DNA of 64,000 nt from Marinobacterium iners DSM 11526 (GTDB lineage Bacteria > Pseudomonadota > Gammaproteobacteria > Pseudomonadales > Balneatricaceae): contig NZ_FNRJ01000007.1 in assembly GCF_900107855.1 (NCBI RefSeq), positions 1 to 64,000 of the forward strand. The letters are read 5' to 3'. Shown one piece after another: positions 18,064 through 26,864 of this stretch (position 1 is its first letter; the number at the start of each line of letters is the position of its first letter). The notes beneath the pieces are model-generated. The model ran no database searches. It was given only the letters and a program-made list of their open reading frames with translations, and was not told the DNA's origin. The translations under genes were made by a program, and so were the position numbers.

Positions 18064-18549
18064 ATGAGTCTGGAAAATCTTCTCTGGCAGTACGCATTGA
18101 CACTTTATTCTCGGTCGGGGGTTGAACAATGCTGCCTGCAGTTGCAGGATCAGGGAGCCGTAGTCAATCGCCTCCTGTTTGCCTGCTGGCTTGCCAGTCA
18201 GGGCATCAAGCTTGATCATGATCGGTTACACCAATCAGGCAACCGTTGGCAGCCTGAGGTTACCCGGCCATTGCGGGCAGTGCGCTTCAGGGTGCGTGAG
18301 CGGTTGGCCGCGCTGCCTGAGGCTGAAGCCTGTTATCGAGCTTTACGTCAGGCGGAGCTGGCGGCAGAGCAGCTGGAGCTCATGCTGCTGTGGCAAGATG
18401 GCCAGAGCTGGTTACCTGACAGTGAGGTGGGCGCGGCGCTGTTCCGGCACAACCTGCAGCAGGCGCTCGGCGAACACTACAACCGGGTCTCAGGTGTGCT
18501 TCTGCTGCAACTGCAGTCGGCTGCGATTGCACTGCTTGATGATGACTGA
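18064..18549 (+). CDS. TIGR02444 (DUF2390) family protein
   Basis: 161 residues, mostly helical, starting MSLENLLWQYALTLYSRSGVEQCCLQLQD. The N-terminal LWxYALxLYxxxGVxxxCLxLQ pattern and the following CWLASQG are typical of TIGR02444, a gammaproteobacterial family of unknown function that is often encoded beside the YheS-type ABC-F gene, as here. There is no signal peptide or membrane segment. It may share regulatory DNA with yheS, since only 21 bp separate the two starts. Confidence 0.85.
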   Translation: MSLENLLWQYALTLYSRSGVEQCCLQLQDQGAVVNRLLFACWLASQGIKLDHDRLHQSGNRWQPEVTRPLRAVRFRVRERLAALPEAEACYRALRQAELAAEQLELMLLWQDGQSWLPDSEVGAALFRHNLQQALGEHYNRVSGVLLLQLQSAAIALLDDD

Positions 18550-18608
18550 ACTTTCCTCCGGGCAAGATGTACTAACAAGAACATGTCCGAACAACACTAA
18601 GGATTCAC

Positions 18609-19307
18609 ATGATGAAAAAAAGCATGCTGGCACTGGCTCTCAGTGGAGCACTGGCCACAACGGCAACAGTGCAGGCACAGACACTGGAAACTGAACAGCA
18701 GAAACTGAGCTACAGCCTGGGGCTGATTTTGGGCGAGCGTATCCAGGCGGATGTTGAAGAGCTGGATATCACTGCATTCAGCAAGGGTGTCGAGGCTGTG
18801 TTTTCCGGCAAGGAACCGGCACTTGATCAGCAGCAGGTTGCCGAGGTGATGCAGGCGTTTCAGAGTCGCAAGATGGAAGAACAGCGTCAGGCGATGGAAA
18901 AGCTGGCCGATGAAAACAGCGCCAAGGGCGCCGCCTACATGGCTGAAAATGGCGCGAAGGAAGGTGTTAAAACCACTGATTCAGGGCTGCAGTATGAAGT
19001 TCTGACAGCCGGCGAGGGCAAAAGCCCCAAAACCACGGATACCGTCAAGGTCCACTACCGTGGCCACCTGATTGATGGTACTGAGTTTGACAGTTCCTAC
19101 GCCCGCAATGAGCCGGTTTCTTTCCCGCTCGATGGTGTGATTCCGGGCTGGACCGAAGGCTTGCAGCTGATGAAAGAAGGTGGCAAAAGCCGCCTGGTGA
19201 TTCCGGCAGACCTGGCTTACGGCCCGGGTGGTATGGGTAATGCGATCGGCCCGAACGAGACACTGGTGTTCGAAGTGGAGCTGCTGGAAGTGAATCCTTC
19301 AGAGTAA
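18609..19307 (+). CDS. fkpA: FKBP-type peptidyl-prolyl isomerase, FkpA/Mip-like
   Basis: 232 residues. A signal peptide (cleavage likely after VQA near residue 23) is followed by the alpha-helical dimerisation domain (about 25-115) and the C-terminal FKBP domain (about 120-229) with VKVHYRGHLIDGTEFDSS, IPGWTEGLQLMKEGG and YGPGGMGNAIGPNETLVFEVEL. This is the FkpA/Mip architecture: a periplasmic homodimeric chaperone and prolyl isomerase for exported proteins. AAGGA lies 6 nt before the first of two adjacent ATGs. A 15-bp hairpin follows. Confidence 0.93.
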   Translation: MMKKSMLALALSGALATTATVQAQTLETEQQKLSYSLGLILGERIQADVEELDITAFSKGVEAVFSGKEPALDQQQVAEVMQAFQSRKMEEQRQAMEKLADENSAKGAAYMAENGAKEGVKTTDSGLQYEVLTAGEGKSPKTTDTVKVHYRGHLIDGTEFDSSYARNEPVSFPLDGVIPGWTEGLQLMKEGGKSRLVIPADLAYGPGGMGNAIGPNETLVFEVELLEVNPSE

Positions 19308-19322
19308 GGCTGTTCCGGTCAG

Positions 19323-19362
19323 GGTGAGCCCGCTGCCTTCAGACAGAGGCAGCGGGCTCGCC
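19323..19362. terminator. Hairpin between fkpA and WD40 lipoprotein gene
   Basis: GGTGAGCCCGCTGCC pairs with GGCAGCGGGCTCGCC around a 10-base loop (15 bp with one G-U pair). It lies between convergent stops. No T run follows, so it is a strong RNA hairpin rather than a textbook intrinsic terminator. Confidence 0.6.
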
Positions 19363-19396
19363 GGCCACTGCTGCTCCTGTCACCAGCTGTACCGTC

Positions 19397-20377
19397 CTAC
19401 CTGAGCCAGTTCATGACCCCGTTGGACCCTGCAGCCAGCCAGCTGTTTCCGTCCGCACCAAACGCCAGTGCAATGATACCGGTACTGGTAGGTCCGTAGG
19501 CGGCTCGCTTGTGTCCCTTCCAGCGTTTGATCAGCTCGCCCCGGTTTACATCCCAGAGCTCTACCGTACCATCTGCACGTCCGGCCAGAAGGCGATCACT
19601 GTTGTCCGAAAAACGGGCGCTGAGATAGCTGAGCTTGCGTGGAAACAGGGTCTCGCCCCCACTGAGGTGAAACAACGTCTCGCCGCTGGATGTATCCCAG
19701 ACCAGTGCCTGATCCAAACTGCCGGAACTGAACGCAAAGCGACCATTGGGTGAAAGTGCAACAGTGTCGACCGTATTGCCAAGTTTCACCTGTTGCAGGA
19801 TCTGGCCGCTGTCTAGATCCCACAGGCGGGCGCTGTAGTCATCAGCCCCGGTCAAAGCCGTGCGCTCGTCGCCACTGAGGGCGACGCTGCGTACCCGCGC
19901 CTGGTGGCGGAGGCTAGTGCGGATACCGCCGTTGCGAATATCGAAGTAGACCGCCTCATGGTTGGCCAGCCCAAGCAGTGCATAGGCACCGCCGCTGGAA
20001 AGATCGGCCGCCAGAATCTCGCCGGGTGAGCTCCAGAAGCCTTCTGCCATGCCGGTATCGACGCTCCACAGCACAAGATCCTGTGGGTTTGCAGTCAGGG
20101 CGTAGCGGCCATCGGGGGAAAAGTCCACCGCCGGTAACACCGAGAATACGCCAGGCTGGTGGTTCCAGTCATACAGGCGCGCTTCATTATTCAGATCCCA
20201 GAGACTGCCGCCATGGGTCACGGCACCGACCAGTGCATGCCCTCCGTCGGGGGCAATGGCTGTGCTGTAGGCACCGCTTTGCTCGGTCAGCTCAAGCCAG
20301 CGGCTTGGCGAGTGAGCGCTGCCGTCACAGCCGGCAAGAGCGAATGCGGACAGCAGCAGGCAGACGGATCGTTGCAC
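19397..20377 (-). CDS. WD40-repeat lipoprotein
   Basis: 326 residues with a lipoprotein signal: hydrophobic start and lipobox LAGC, Cys17 being the likely lipidated residue. The rest consists of about six WD40-like repeats (VDFSPDGRYALTANPQDLVLW, VALSGDERTALTGADDYSARLWD, VALSPNGRFAFSSGSLDQALVWD, ADGTVELWD), which would form a beta-propeller for protein contacts in the periplasm or at the outer membrane. The start is GTG, 2 nt after the rsd stop, so it is co-transcribed with rsd. No enzymatic motif is present and its partner is unknown. Confidence 0.8.
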   Translation of the reverse strand: MQRSVCLLLSAFALAGCDGSAHSPSRWLELTEQSGAYSTAIAPDGGHALVGAVTHGGSLWDLNNEARLYDWNHQPGVFSVLPAVDFSPDGRYALTANPQDLVLWSVDTGMAEGFWSSPGEILAADLSSGGAYALLGLANHEAVYFDIRNGGIRTSLRHQARVRSVALSGDERTALTGADDYSARLWDLDSGQILQQVKLGNTVDTVALSPNGRFAFSSGSLDQALVWDTSSGETLFHLSGGETLFPRKLSYLSARFSDNSDRLLAGRADGTVELWDVNRGELIKRWKGHKRAAYGPTSTGIIALAFGADGNSWLAAGSNGVMNWLR

Positions 20378-20379
20378 GG

Positions 20380-20844
20380 CTACACCATGTCCTTGTGGGC
20401 GTTGTGCAGCGTTTCGATGAGTTGATCTTCCAGCTCAAAACGCTCTTCCAGGGCCTCGCCAAGTGCCGACAGATCTTTCGAAAGTTGGCACAATTGACGC
20501 AGGGTGGGGCGTTCCAGCTTGCCATAATGATCGTTGAAATCCAGCGATGCATCAGTGGAAGGCTGAATTTTCGGAAAGATTGCCTGAGAGCGCTCGAGAC
20601 TGCCGTCAGCGAATTCGCTGCCTTCTCGCAGCAGCTGCTCGTAGACCTCGAAGTGGCCTGAAGACAGGTAGTCCATCAGCAGTACACAAAACTCTGACAG
20701 GGAACTGTTGAGCGGGGCACCGGCCTCCTGACCCTGCAGGGAAACGAACACCGAAATCAGCTGCTGTCGCTCCTCCAGCCAGTGATCAATGATTGTGCTG
20801 ACACCACCCCAGCGTTCTTTGGCGTCGCGGCATTTTTCCAGCAT
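20380..20844 (-). CDS. rsd: Anti-sigma-70 regulator Rsd/AlgQ
   Basis: 154 residues starting MLEKCRDAKERWGG, the AlgQ/Rsd N-terminus, with CVLLMDYLSSGHFEVYEQLL near residues 55-75. Rsd binds region 4 of RNA polymerase sigma-70 and shifts transcription to alternative sigma factors; AlgQ influences alginate and other traits in Pseudomonas. The start at 20844 is supported by a strong GGAGGG 8 nt upstream and the family N-terminus, although the frame is open for 40 more codons. It is co-transcribed with the WD40 lipoprotein gene. Confidence 0.9.
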   Translation of the reverse strand: MLEKCRDAKERWGGVSTIIDHWLEERQQLISVFVSLQGQEAGAPLNSSLSEFCVLLMDYLSSGHFEVYEQLLREGSEFADGSLERSQAIFPKIQPSTDASLDFNDHYGKLERPTLRQLCQLSKDLSALGEALEERFELEDQLIETLHNAHKDMV

Positions 20845-20982
20845 GTTCGATCCCTCCCGATTGACTGCCTCAATACTACTGCCAGGCAGCCAGCGGGTGC
20901 AACAAGCATCCGAAGGCATGGAGATTGCGCACCGTGCAGCGGTATACTGAGTTTTTGCACACACGATGCGGAGAGTTTTGGG

Positions 20983-21381
20983 ATGTGGAAAAGCAAAATG
21001 CTGGCATTACTGCTGTTGGCAGCCAGTGTCAGCCTGCCTGCGCAGGCGGAAAAAACAGCTGAAGACTACATCAACTACATTGAGCTCAAGCCTTTTGTGA
21101 CCAACTACGGTGGCCCGGGACCGGTTCGTTTCCTGAAGGCTGAAGTGACGATCCAGGTGGATGACCCGTCAGCGCATCATGCCGTCAATGCTCACGTTGC
21201 GCACATCCGCAATGATCTGGTGTTTCTGTTTTCGGGTGTTACGGAAGAAGATCTAGGCAGCATCGCCGCCCAGCAGGTACTGGCAGAACGGGCCCTGCAG
21301 ACGGTACAGCAGCTGTTGAAGGAAGAGACCGGCAACACACATGTGGCCGACCTCTTTTTTACCAGCTTTGTAACCCAGTAG
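20983..21381 (+). CDS. FliL-like periplasmic protein
   Basis: 132 residues. A cleavable-looking signal peptide (MWKSKMLALLLLAASVSLPAQA) is followed by a FliL-type domain: YIELKPFVTNYGG, FLKAEVTIQVDD, and VRNxL-like HIRNDLVFLFSGVTEEDL. FliL proteins associate with the flagellar stator, but no flagellar gene is nearby, and classical FliL keeps an N-terminal anchor. GGAGAG precedes the ATG by about 8 nt. The gene is divergent from rsd and ends 3 nt before the convergent gshA stop. Its role is unknown; it may assist another stator or envelope complex. Confidence 0.75.
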   Translation: MWKSKMLALLLLAASVSLPAQAEKTAEDYINYIELKPFVTNYGGPGPVRFLKAEVTIQVDDPSAHHAVNAHVAHIRNDLVFLFSGVTEEDLGSIAAQQVLAERALQTVQQLLKEETGNTHVADLFFTSFVTQ

Positions 21382-21384
21382 TTT

Positions 21385-22953
21385 TCAGCGTGCCACGTAG
21401 TCGGCCAGGAACTGGTCAAACGGCGGTTGTTCGGCCTGCTCCAGTTCAGCCTGCTCCGTCAGCGAGCGAGCGGCTTCGTCCAGCAGGGATTGCTTCACGG
21501 CGGGGTCGATAAGGGGCTCAAGATTGGCTCGATGCTCTGAGCTGATTGCCAGTACCCATTCACTGTAGCCCATGCCGCTTTCACGCAGGGCTTTAAGCAC
21601 TTGGGCCGATGGCGTCAACACGGAGTCTTCCAGCTTGGCGCGCTGCAGCGAGACAGATCGGCGGTAGTGGTCGGTGCCCTGTGCATCGTCCAGCAGCGCA
21701 GCGGTTTTGGCCACTTTTTCCAGCACTTGGTAGCCCAGCGCCTCACGGCTGACTTCACCGGCGGGCGTCAGCAGCTTGAGACCCGGCTCGCGACCGCGGT
21801 TGACGACACGGCTGTGGTTTTCAGCCACCATCCGGCACTCGGCTTCGTCCAGGTCATCGGCCTGTCCCAGCAAACAGCTGATCAGGAAGACATTGAGGAA
21901 GCGGGCCTGATCCAGATCCATGCCCAGGGGCAGCAGTGGGTTGATATCGGTGTTACGTACCTCGATATACTCAACCCCGCGCTTGATCAGGGCGTGCACG
22001 GGCTTTTCCCCGGACTGTGTCACCCGTTTTGGACGGATGTCACTGTAGTATTCGTTTTCGATCTGCAGCACGTTGGTGTTCAGCTGACGGTATTCGCCAT
22101 CGACTTTGACACCAATGTCTTCATATGCCGCGTGCGAAGTGTGAATCGCCTGCTGCAGCGAGTCGGCGTAACTGTCCAGATGGTTGAAACAGATCTGCAG
22201 TGATGCCTGAGCCTTGTTTGAATAGCCAAGATCGCTCATACGCAGGGAGGTGGCCCATGGCAGATAGAGCGTGTTCGCATTCAGTGTTTCCAGCTGGTGA
22301 GACCGTCCAGCCATGAAAGAGGCGGACAGTGTCGGAGAGGCTCCGAACAGATACAGCAGCAGCCAGCCGTAGCGACGGAAATTGCGGATCAAACGGAAGT
22401 AGCTGGCAGAGCGAAACTCCTGCAGGCTGTCACTGTTTTCACATATCGCCTGCCACTGTGGCCAGAAGGCTTCCGGCAGGGAAAAGTTGTAGTGGATGCC
22501 TGCAATGGTCTGCATCATCTTGCCGTAACGGTATTTCAGCCCCTGACGGTACACGTGCTTGAGCCTGCCCACGTTTGAGCTGCCATAGTCGGCGATGGGG
22601 ATCGCATCCTCTCCAGCAATTTCACACGGCATGCTGGCACACCATAGCTGCTCATCACCGAGCTGCTGCCAGCTGAAGGCGTGCAGATCGGAAAGAAACG
22701 CCAGTGCAGACTCCGGGCTTTCGTGTACCGGGGTGATGAACTCCAGCAGCGCTTCAGAGTAGTCGGTCGTGATGTACTTGTGAGTCAGTGCCGACCCCAA
22801 TCCTTGAGGGTGGGGTGTCTGTGCGATCTGCCCGTCAGGACGCACTCTCAGGCCCTCCTTCTCGATGCCCTGCAGGGTCCGGGTAAGGAGGTTGGCACAG
22901 CCCTGGCGGGCCAGAAGTTCAAGTTGGTGTTCCAGAGTTGCCAGCACCGTCAT
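21385..22953 (-). CDS. gshA: Glutamate-cysteine ligase
   Basis: GshA joins glutamate and cysteine using ATP, the first and rate-limiting step of glutathione synthesis. 522 residues (E. coli 518). Family blocks visible are GIEKEGLRV near 24, YITTDYSEALLEFITPV near 50, and EYIEVRNTDINPLLPLG. The ATG at 22953 has AGGA just upstream; the frame opens with a GTG at 22965 that lacks a ribosome binding site. tex follows upstream on the same strand with a 69-bp gap. ggt, which degrades glutathione, is about 7 kb away. Confidence 0.95.
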   Translation of the reverse strand: MTVLATLEHQLELLARQGCANLLTRTLQGIEKEGLRVRPDGQIAQTPHPQGLGSALTHKYITTDYSEALLEFITPVHESPESALAFLSDLHAFSWQQLGDEQLWCASMPCEIAGEDAIPIADYGSSNVGRLKHVYRQGLKYRYGKMMQTIAGIHYNFSLPEAFWPQWQAICENSDSLQEFRSASYFRLIRNFRRYGWLLLYLFGASPTLSASFMAGRSHQLETLNANTLYLPWATSLRMSDLGYSNKAQASLQICFNHLDSYADSLQQAIHTSHAAYEDIGVKVDGEYRQLNTNVLQIENEYYSDIRPKRVTQSGEKPVHALIKRGVEYIEVRNTDINPLLPLGMDLDQARFLNVFLISCLLGQADDLDEAECRMVAENHSRVVNRGREPGLKLLTPAGEVSREALGYQVLEKVAKTAALLDDAQGTDHYRRSVSLQRAKLEDSVLTPSAQVLKALRESGMGYSEWVLAISSEHRANLEPLIDPAVKQSLLDEAARSLTEQAELEQAEQPPFDQFLADYVAR

Positions 22954-23022
22954 CATTCCTGTCACTTGCGTTGAAGGGGCGCATTATACGCCCTGCCCCG
23001 GTTTAAATGCATCCGCTTGCTG

Positions 23023-25287
23023 TCAACGGCCTTGTTTGAGGCCGGCCGCGCGCAGTTTGTCCGCCAGAGTTCCACCTGCAGCAGCTGGTGCCGGACGAGG
23101 CGGCGAGGCGGCGGGCTGTCCCGTCGCGCCGGTTGGCTGCTTGCTGGAGCCTGACTTCATGCTCAACGCAATCCGCTTGCGTTTTTCGTCTACCTCCAGC
23201 ACTCGGACCTGTACGATCTGGCCGCTGCTGACCACTGTATGTGGATCGCTGATGAAGCGGTCGGACAGCTGAGATATGTGCACCAGCCCGTCCTGATGCA
23301 CTCCGATATCGACGAAGGCGCCGAAGTGGGTCACGTTGGTAACGACACCTTCCAGCTCCATGTCAGGCTGTAGGTCCTTCAGGGTTTCGACGCCGGCGGC
23401 ATACTGTACCGATCGAAACTCCGGACGTGGGTCACGGCCGGGCTTTTCCAGCTCGGCGATCACATCACGAAGGGTATAGGTGCCATAACCCTGTGCTTCC
23501 AGCCGGGCTCTGTCGACCTGCTGAAGTTTCTCCGGCTGTTGCAGCAGGGCTTTGAGTGACAACTTGCAGCTGTCGGCAATCGCTTCGGCAAGAGGATAGC
23601 TCTCCGGGTGTACCGCCGAGTTATCCAGTGGCTCTTCACCTTCACGAATGCGTAGAAAGCCGGCGCACTGCTCAAACGCTTTTGGTCCAAGACGCGGAAT
23701 CTTCAGCAGCTGGCGTCGGTTGTGTAGAGCGCCATTGGCATCGCGCCAGGCGACAATGTTCTCGGCCGTGGTGCGGTTAAGGCCTGCCACGTGGCTTAAC
23801 AGGGCTGCCGAGGCGGTATTCACGTCCACACCGACATGGTTGACGCAATGTTCAATCACGCCGGTTAACGCATCACTTAGGCGGCTCTGATCGACATCGT
23901 GCTGATACTGGCCGACGCCGATCGACTTGGGATCGATCTTGACCAGCTCTGCCAGAGGGTCCTGCAGCCGGCGCGCGATGGATACAGCACCACGGATGGT
24001 GACATCTAGATCGGGGAATTCAGCCGCCCCCTGTTCGGATGCCGAGTAGATGGAGGCTCCCGCCTCGTTGACCAGTACGGCCTGAATGTTCTGCTGCGGC
24101 AATGCCTTGCACACTGCCTGTGCCAGCTGCTCGGTCTCGCGCGAGGCGGTGCCGTTACCCACAGCGATCAGCTCGATCTGGTGCCTTTTTGCCAGTGTGG
24201 TCAGTGTGTGGAGGGACTTGTCCCATTGCTGTTGTGGTACATGTGGATAGATGGTTGTGTAGTCGACCAGCTTGCCGGTAGCGTCGATAACCGCCACCTT
24301 GACACCGGTACGCAGGCCCGGGTCCAGCCCAAGGGTGGCGCGGGCCCCGGCCGGAGCAGCCAGCAACAGATCCTGCAGGTTGCGGGCAAAGACCTCAATG
24401 GCGGCCAGGTCAGCCTGTTCACGCAGACGTTTGATCAGCTCGGTCTCCAGCGAGGGGCGCATTTTTTTCTGCCATGTCTGCTGCAGTGTTTGCAGCATCC
24501 AGCTGTCGAGCTGGGCCGGACGTAGATGGTGGCGTTTGGCCATCTGCTTTTCCGGCCAGCCGGCAAGATTTTCCGGCAGCTGCAGGCTGGCCTTAAGTAC
24601 GCCTTCGGCTACCCCGCGCAACGCAGCCAGTGCCCTGTGCGAAGGTACGCGCGCGATCGGTTCGGCGTAGTCGAAGTAGTCACGGAACTTGCTGTCCGGA
24701 TCCGCCTTGCCACGGGCTGCACGAACCTGCAACTCGCCCTGCTGCCACAGTCGTTGGCGCAGGACACCGATCAGCTCGGCATCCTCGCTCAGGGTCTCCA
24801 GCAAGATCTGGCGCACGCCCTCGGCCACTGTGTCAGCATCAATAAAACCGGCTTCAGAGTTGAGAAACTGCTCCAGCTTGCCTACGGGCAATTGCCCTTG
24901 CTGCAGGGCTTCCAGCGCCAGCGGCTCCAGTCCTGCCTCACGTGCTTCCTGTGCCTTGTTGCGCCGTTTGGGGCGGTAGGGCAAGTAGAGATCTTCAAGG
25001 CGGGCTCGACTGTCGGCCGTCAGCAGGGCCTGCTCCAGCTCCGGTGTCAGCTGCTGCTGTTCACGCAGACGACCAAGAATCGCTTCGCGCCGGCTTTCCA
25101 GCTCTCGCAGCTGCCCCAGCCGCTCATGCAGTTGGCGCAGCTGGGTATCATCCAGGGCGCCGGTCTGCTCCTTTCGGTAACGGGCGATGAAGGGAATAGT
25201 GGCGCCTTCGTTCAGCAGGGCCAGCGTAGCTGCTACCTGAGCCGGGCGGATGCTCAGCTCGGTAGCCAGTTGTTGTTCGATTGTCAT
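23023..25287 (-). CDS. tex: Transcription accessory protein Tex (S1 RNA-binding)
   Basis: 754 residues, family length. Domain order: N-terminal Tex helices (MTIEQQLATELSIRPAQV), the YqgF/RNase H-like domain around 325-455 (LGLDPGLRTGVKVAVID), a helix-hairpin-helix region near 500-560 (LSHVAGLNRTTAENIVAWR), and a C-terminal S1 domain near 645-715 (ELEGVVTNVTHFGAFVDIGVHQDGLVHISQL). Tex is a nucleic-acid-binding protein related to eukaryotic Spt6 and affects transcription and stress survival. It follows pykA on the same strand with an 18-bp gap, so the two may be co-transcribed. Confidence 0.96.
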   Translation of the reverse strand: MTIEQQLATELSIRPAQVAATLALLNEGATIPFIARYRKEQTGALDDTQLRQLHERLGQLRELESRREAILGRLREQQQLTPELEQALLTADSRARLEDLYLPYRPKRRNKAQEAREAGLEPLALEALQQGQLPVGKLEQFLNSEAGFIDADTVAEGVRQILLETLSEDAELIGVLRQRLWQQGELQVRAARGKADPDSKFRDYFDYAEPIARVPSHRALAALRGVAEGVLKASLQLPENLAGWPEKQMAKRHHLRPAQLDSWMLQTLQQTWQKKMRPSLETELIKRLREQADLAAIEVFARNLQDLLLAAPAGARATLGLDPGLRTGVKVAVIDATGKLVDYTTIYPHVPQQQWDKSLHTLTTLAKRHQIELIAVGNGTASRETEQLAQAVCKALPQQNIQAVLVNEAGASIYSASEQGAAEFPDLDVTIRGAVSIARRLQDPLAELVKIDPKSIGVGQYQHDVDQSRLSDALTGVIEHCVNHVGVDVNTASAALLSHVAGLNRTTAENIVAWRDANGALHNRRQLLKIPRLGPKAFEQCAGFLRIREGEEPLDNSAVHPESYPLAEAIADSCKLSLKALLQQPEKLQQVDRARLEAQGYGTYTLRDVIAELEKPGRDPRPEFRSVQYAAGVETLKDLQPDMELEGVVTNVTHFGAFVDIGVHQDGLVHISQLSDRFISDPHTVVSSGQIVQVRVLEVDEKRKRIALSMKSGSSKQPTGATGQPAASPPRPAPAAAGGTLADKLRAAGLKQGR

Positions 25288-25305
25288 GGGCGCTCGTGTT
25301 CAGAC

Positions 25306-26757
25306 TCAGGGGAGCTGCAGAATCTGCAGCGAGTTGGTGCCGCCATGCTCGCCGAGACGGGCGCCGCGGGTCAAGATGATGCGGTCGCCGCTGCCGAGCA
25401 GTTCTCGAGCCTGAAGGCCGGCCAGAATTTCGTCATTCAGGCGCTCTTCACTGACGGCGGTGGCATCGAAAAACATCGGCATTACGCCACGGTAAAGTGC
25501 CATGCGACGCAGGGTACGGTCATTGCGGGTGAGGGCAAAAATTGGGATGCCGGAGCGAATGCGCGACATCCACAATGGGGTCGAACCGGATTCGGTCAGA
25601 CAGATGATTGCCTTGATGTTCTCCACGCCGTTGGCGGTGTACATGGCAGCACGGGCAATCGCCTCGTCGGTGCGGGTACACAGGTGATCAGGTGCTACAG
25701 GGGCCGGACGCGACAGCTGATGCTTTTCGGCACCCTGGCAGATACGGGTCATCGCCTGCACCACTTCTACCGGGTAGTTGCCGGCGGCGGTTTCCGCCGA
25801 GAGCATCACCGCATCGGTACCGTCGAGAATGGCGTTGGCCACATCGAACACCTCGGCACGGGTCGGCATCGGGTTGAGAATCATGGTCTCCATCATCTGG
25901 GTGGCGGTGATCACCACGCGGTTGAGCTGGCGTGCACGCTTGATGATATGTTTCTGCACACCGATCAGTTCGGCATCACCGATCTCTACACCCAGATCGC
26001 CCCGCGCCACCATGACACCGTCGCAGGCGTTGATGATCTCATCCAGCGCTTCGGGTGTGGCTACGGTTTCGGCGCGCTCCACCTTGGCGATAATTTCGGC
26101 GCGGCTGCCGGCGGCTTCCAGCAGTTCACGCGCGACGTTAAGATCCTCGGCGGTACGCGGGAAGGAAACGGCGACATAATCCATTTCCAGCTCGGCGGCC
26201 ACCTTGATGTCGTGCCGGTCCTTGTCGGTCAGTGCAGCGGCACTCAGGCCGCCGCCCTGACGGTTGATCCCCTTGTTGTTGGACAGAGGGCCGCCGACCG
26301 TTACTTCGGTTTCAATGCGACTGCCATTGATCTCCAATACCTTTAACTGTACGCGACCATCGTCCAGCAACAGAATGTCACCTGCGCTGCAATCCTGCGG
26401 CAGTGCCTTGTAGTCCACGCTGACAGCGTTTTGGTCGCCAGCGGTTTCATCCATGGCGGCATCCAGTGTAAAGCGATCACCGATCGCCAGCTGGATAGGC
26501 CCTTCCTTGAAGCGGGAAATGCGAATCTTTGGGCCCTGCAGGTCACCCAGCAGGGCCACGGACTCACCGGTGCGGCGGCTGGCCGCACGCACGGCATCCA
26601 CCCGGCGGCGGTGATCGGCTGCGCTGCCGTGTGAGAAGTTAAGACGTACCGTGTTTACGCCGGCACGGATCAAGTCATCAATTACGCCGGCTTTGTCAGT
26701 AGCAGGGCCCAGAGTGGCAACAATTTTGGTACGCTTAAGCATCTGTTTGGGTCTCAT
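25306..26757 (-). CDS. pykA: Pyruvate kinase
   Basis: Converts phosphoenolpyruvate and ADP to pyruvate and ATP. About 483 residues, closest in motif content to E. coli Pyk[52 protein letters not shown], the active-site [21 protein letters not shown], and [14 protein letters not shown]. Either ATG 26757 ([10 protein letters not shown]) or ATG 26742 (MLKRT) may be used; the long upstream extension of the open frame is not coding. tex lies just downstream; dctB is divergent. Together with pckA at 49574 it controls flux at the PEP node. Confidence 0.95.
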   Translation of the reverse strand: MRPKQMLKRTKIVATLGPATDKAGVIDDLIRAGVNTVRLNFSHGSAADHRRRVDAVRAASRRTGESVALLGDLQGPKIRISRFKEGPIQLAIGDRFTLDAAMDETAGDQNAVSVDYKALPQDCSAGDILLLDDGRVQLKVLEINGSRIETEVTVGGPLSNNKGINRQGGGLSAAALTDKDRHDIKVAAELEMDYVAVSFPRTAEDLNVARELLEAAGSRAEIIAKVERAETVATPEALDEIINACDGVMVARGDLGVEIGDAELIGVQKHIIKRARQLNRVVITATQMMETMILNPMPTRAEVFDVANAILDGTDAVMLSAETAAGNYPVEVVQAMTRICQGAEKHQLSRPAPVAPDHLCTRTDEAIARAAMYTANGVENIKAIICLTESGSTPLWMSRIRSGIPIFALTRNDRTLRRMALYRGVMPMFFDATAVSEERLNDEILAGLQARELLGSGDRIILTRGARLGEHGGTNSLQILQLP

Positions 26758-26864
26758 GGTCGAGGATGGGACGGGAGCTGCGACTAAAGTATGATTCTGC
26801 ATCTGTTTTTTCAAGCACTGCCGGGTAATCAACCGGTGGCTGACTGCCCTTATGGGGGAGGCAG

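Noticed and set aside
24526-26346. 606-codon plus-strand frame opposite tex and pykA
   Set aside because: It spans two well-supported genes on the other strand and shows no motif; low-complexity Gly/Gln/Leu content is typical of a shadow frame.
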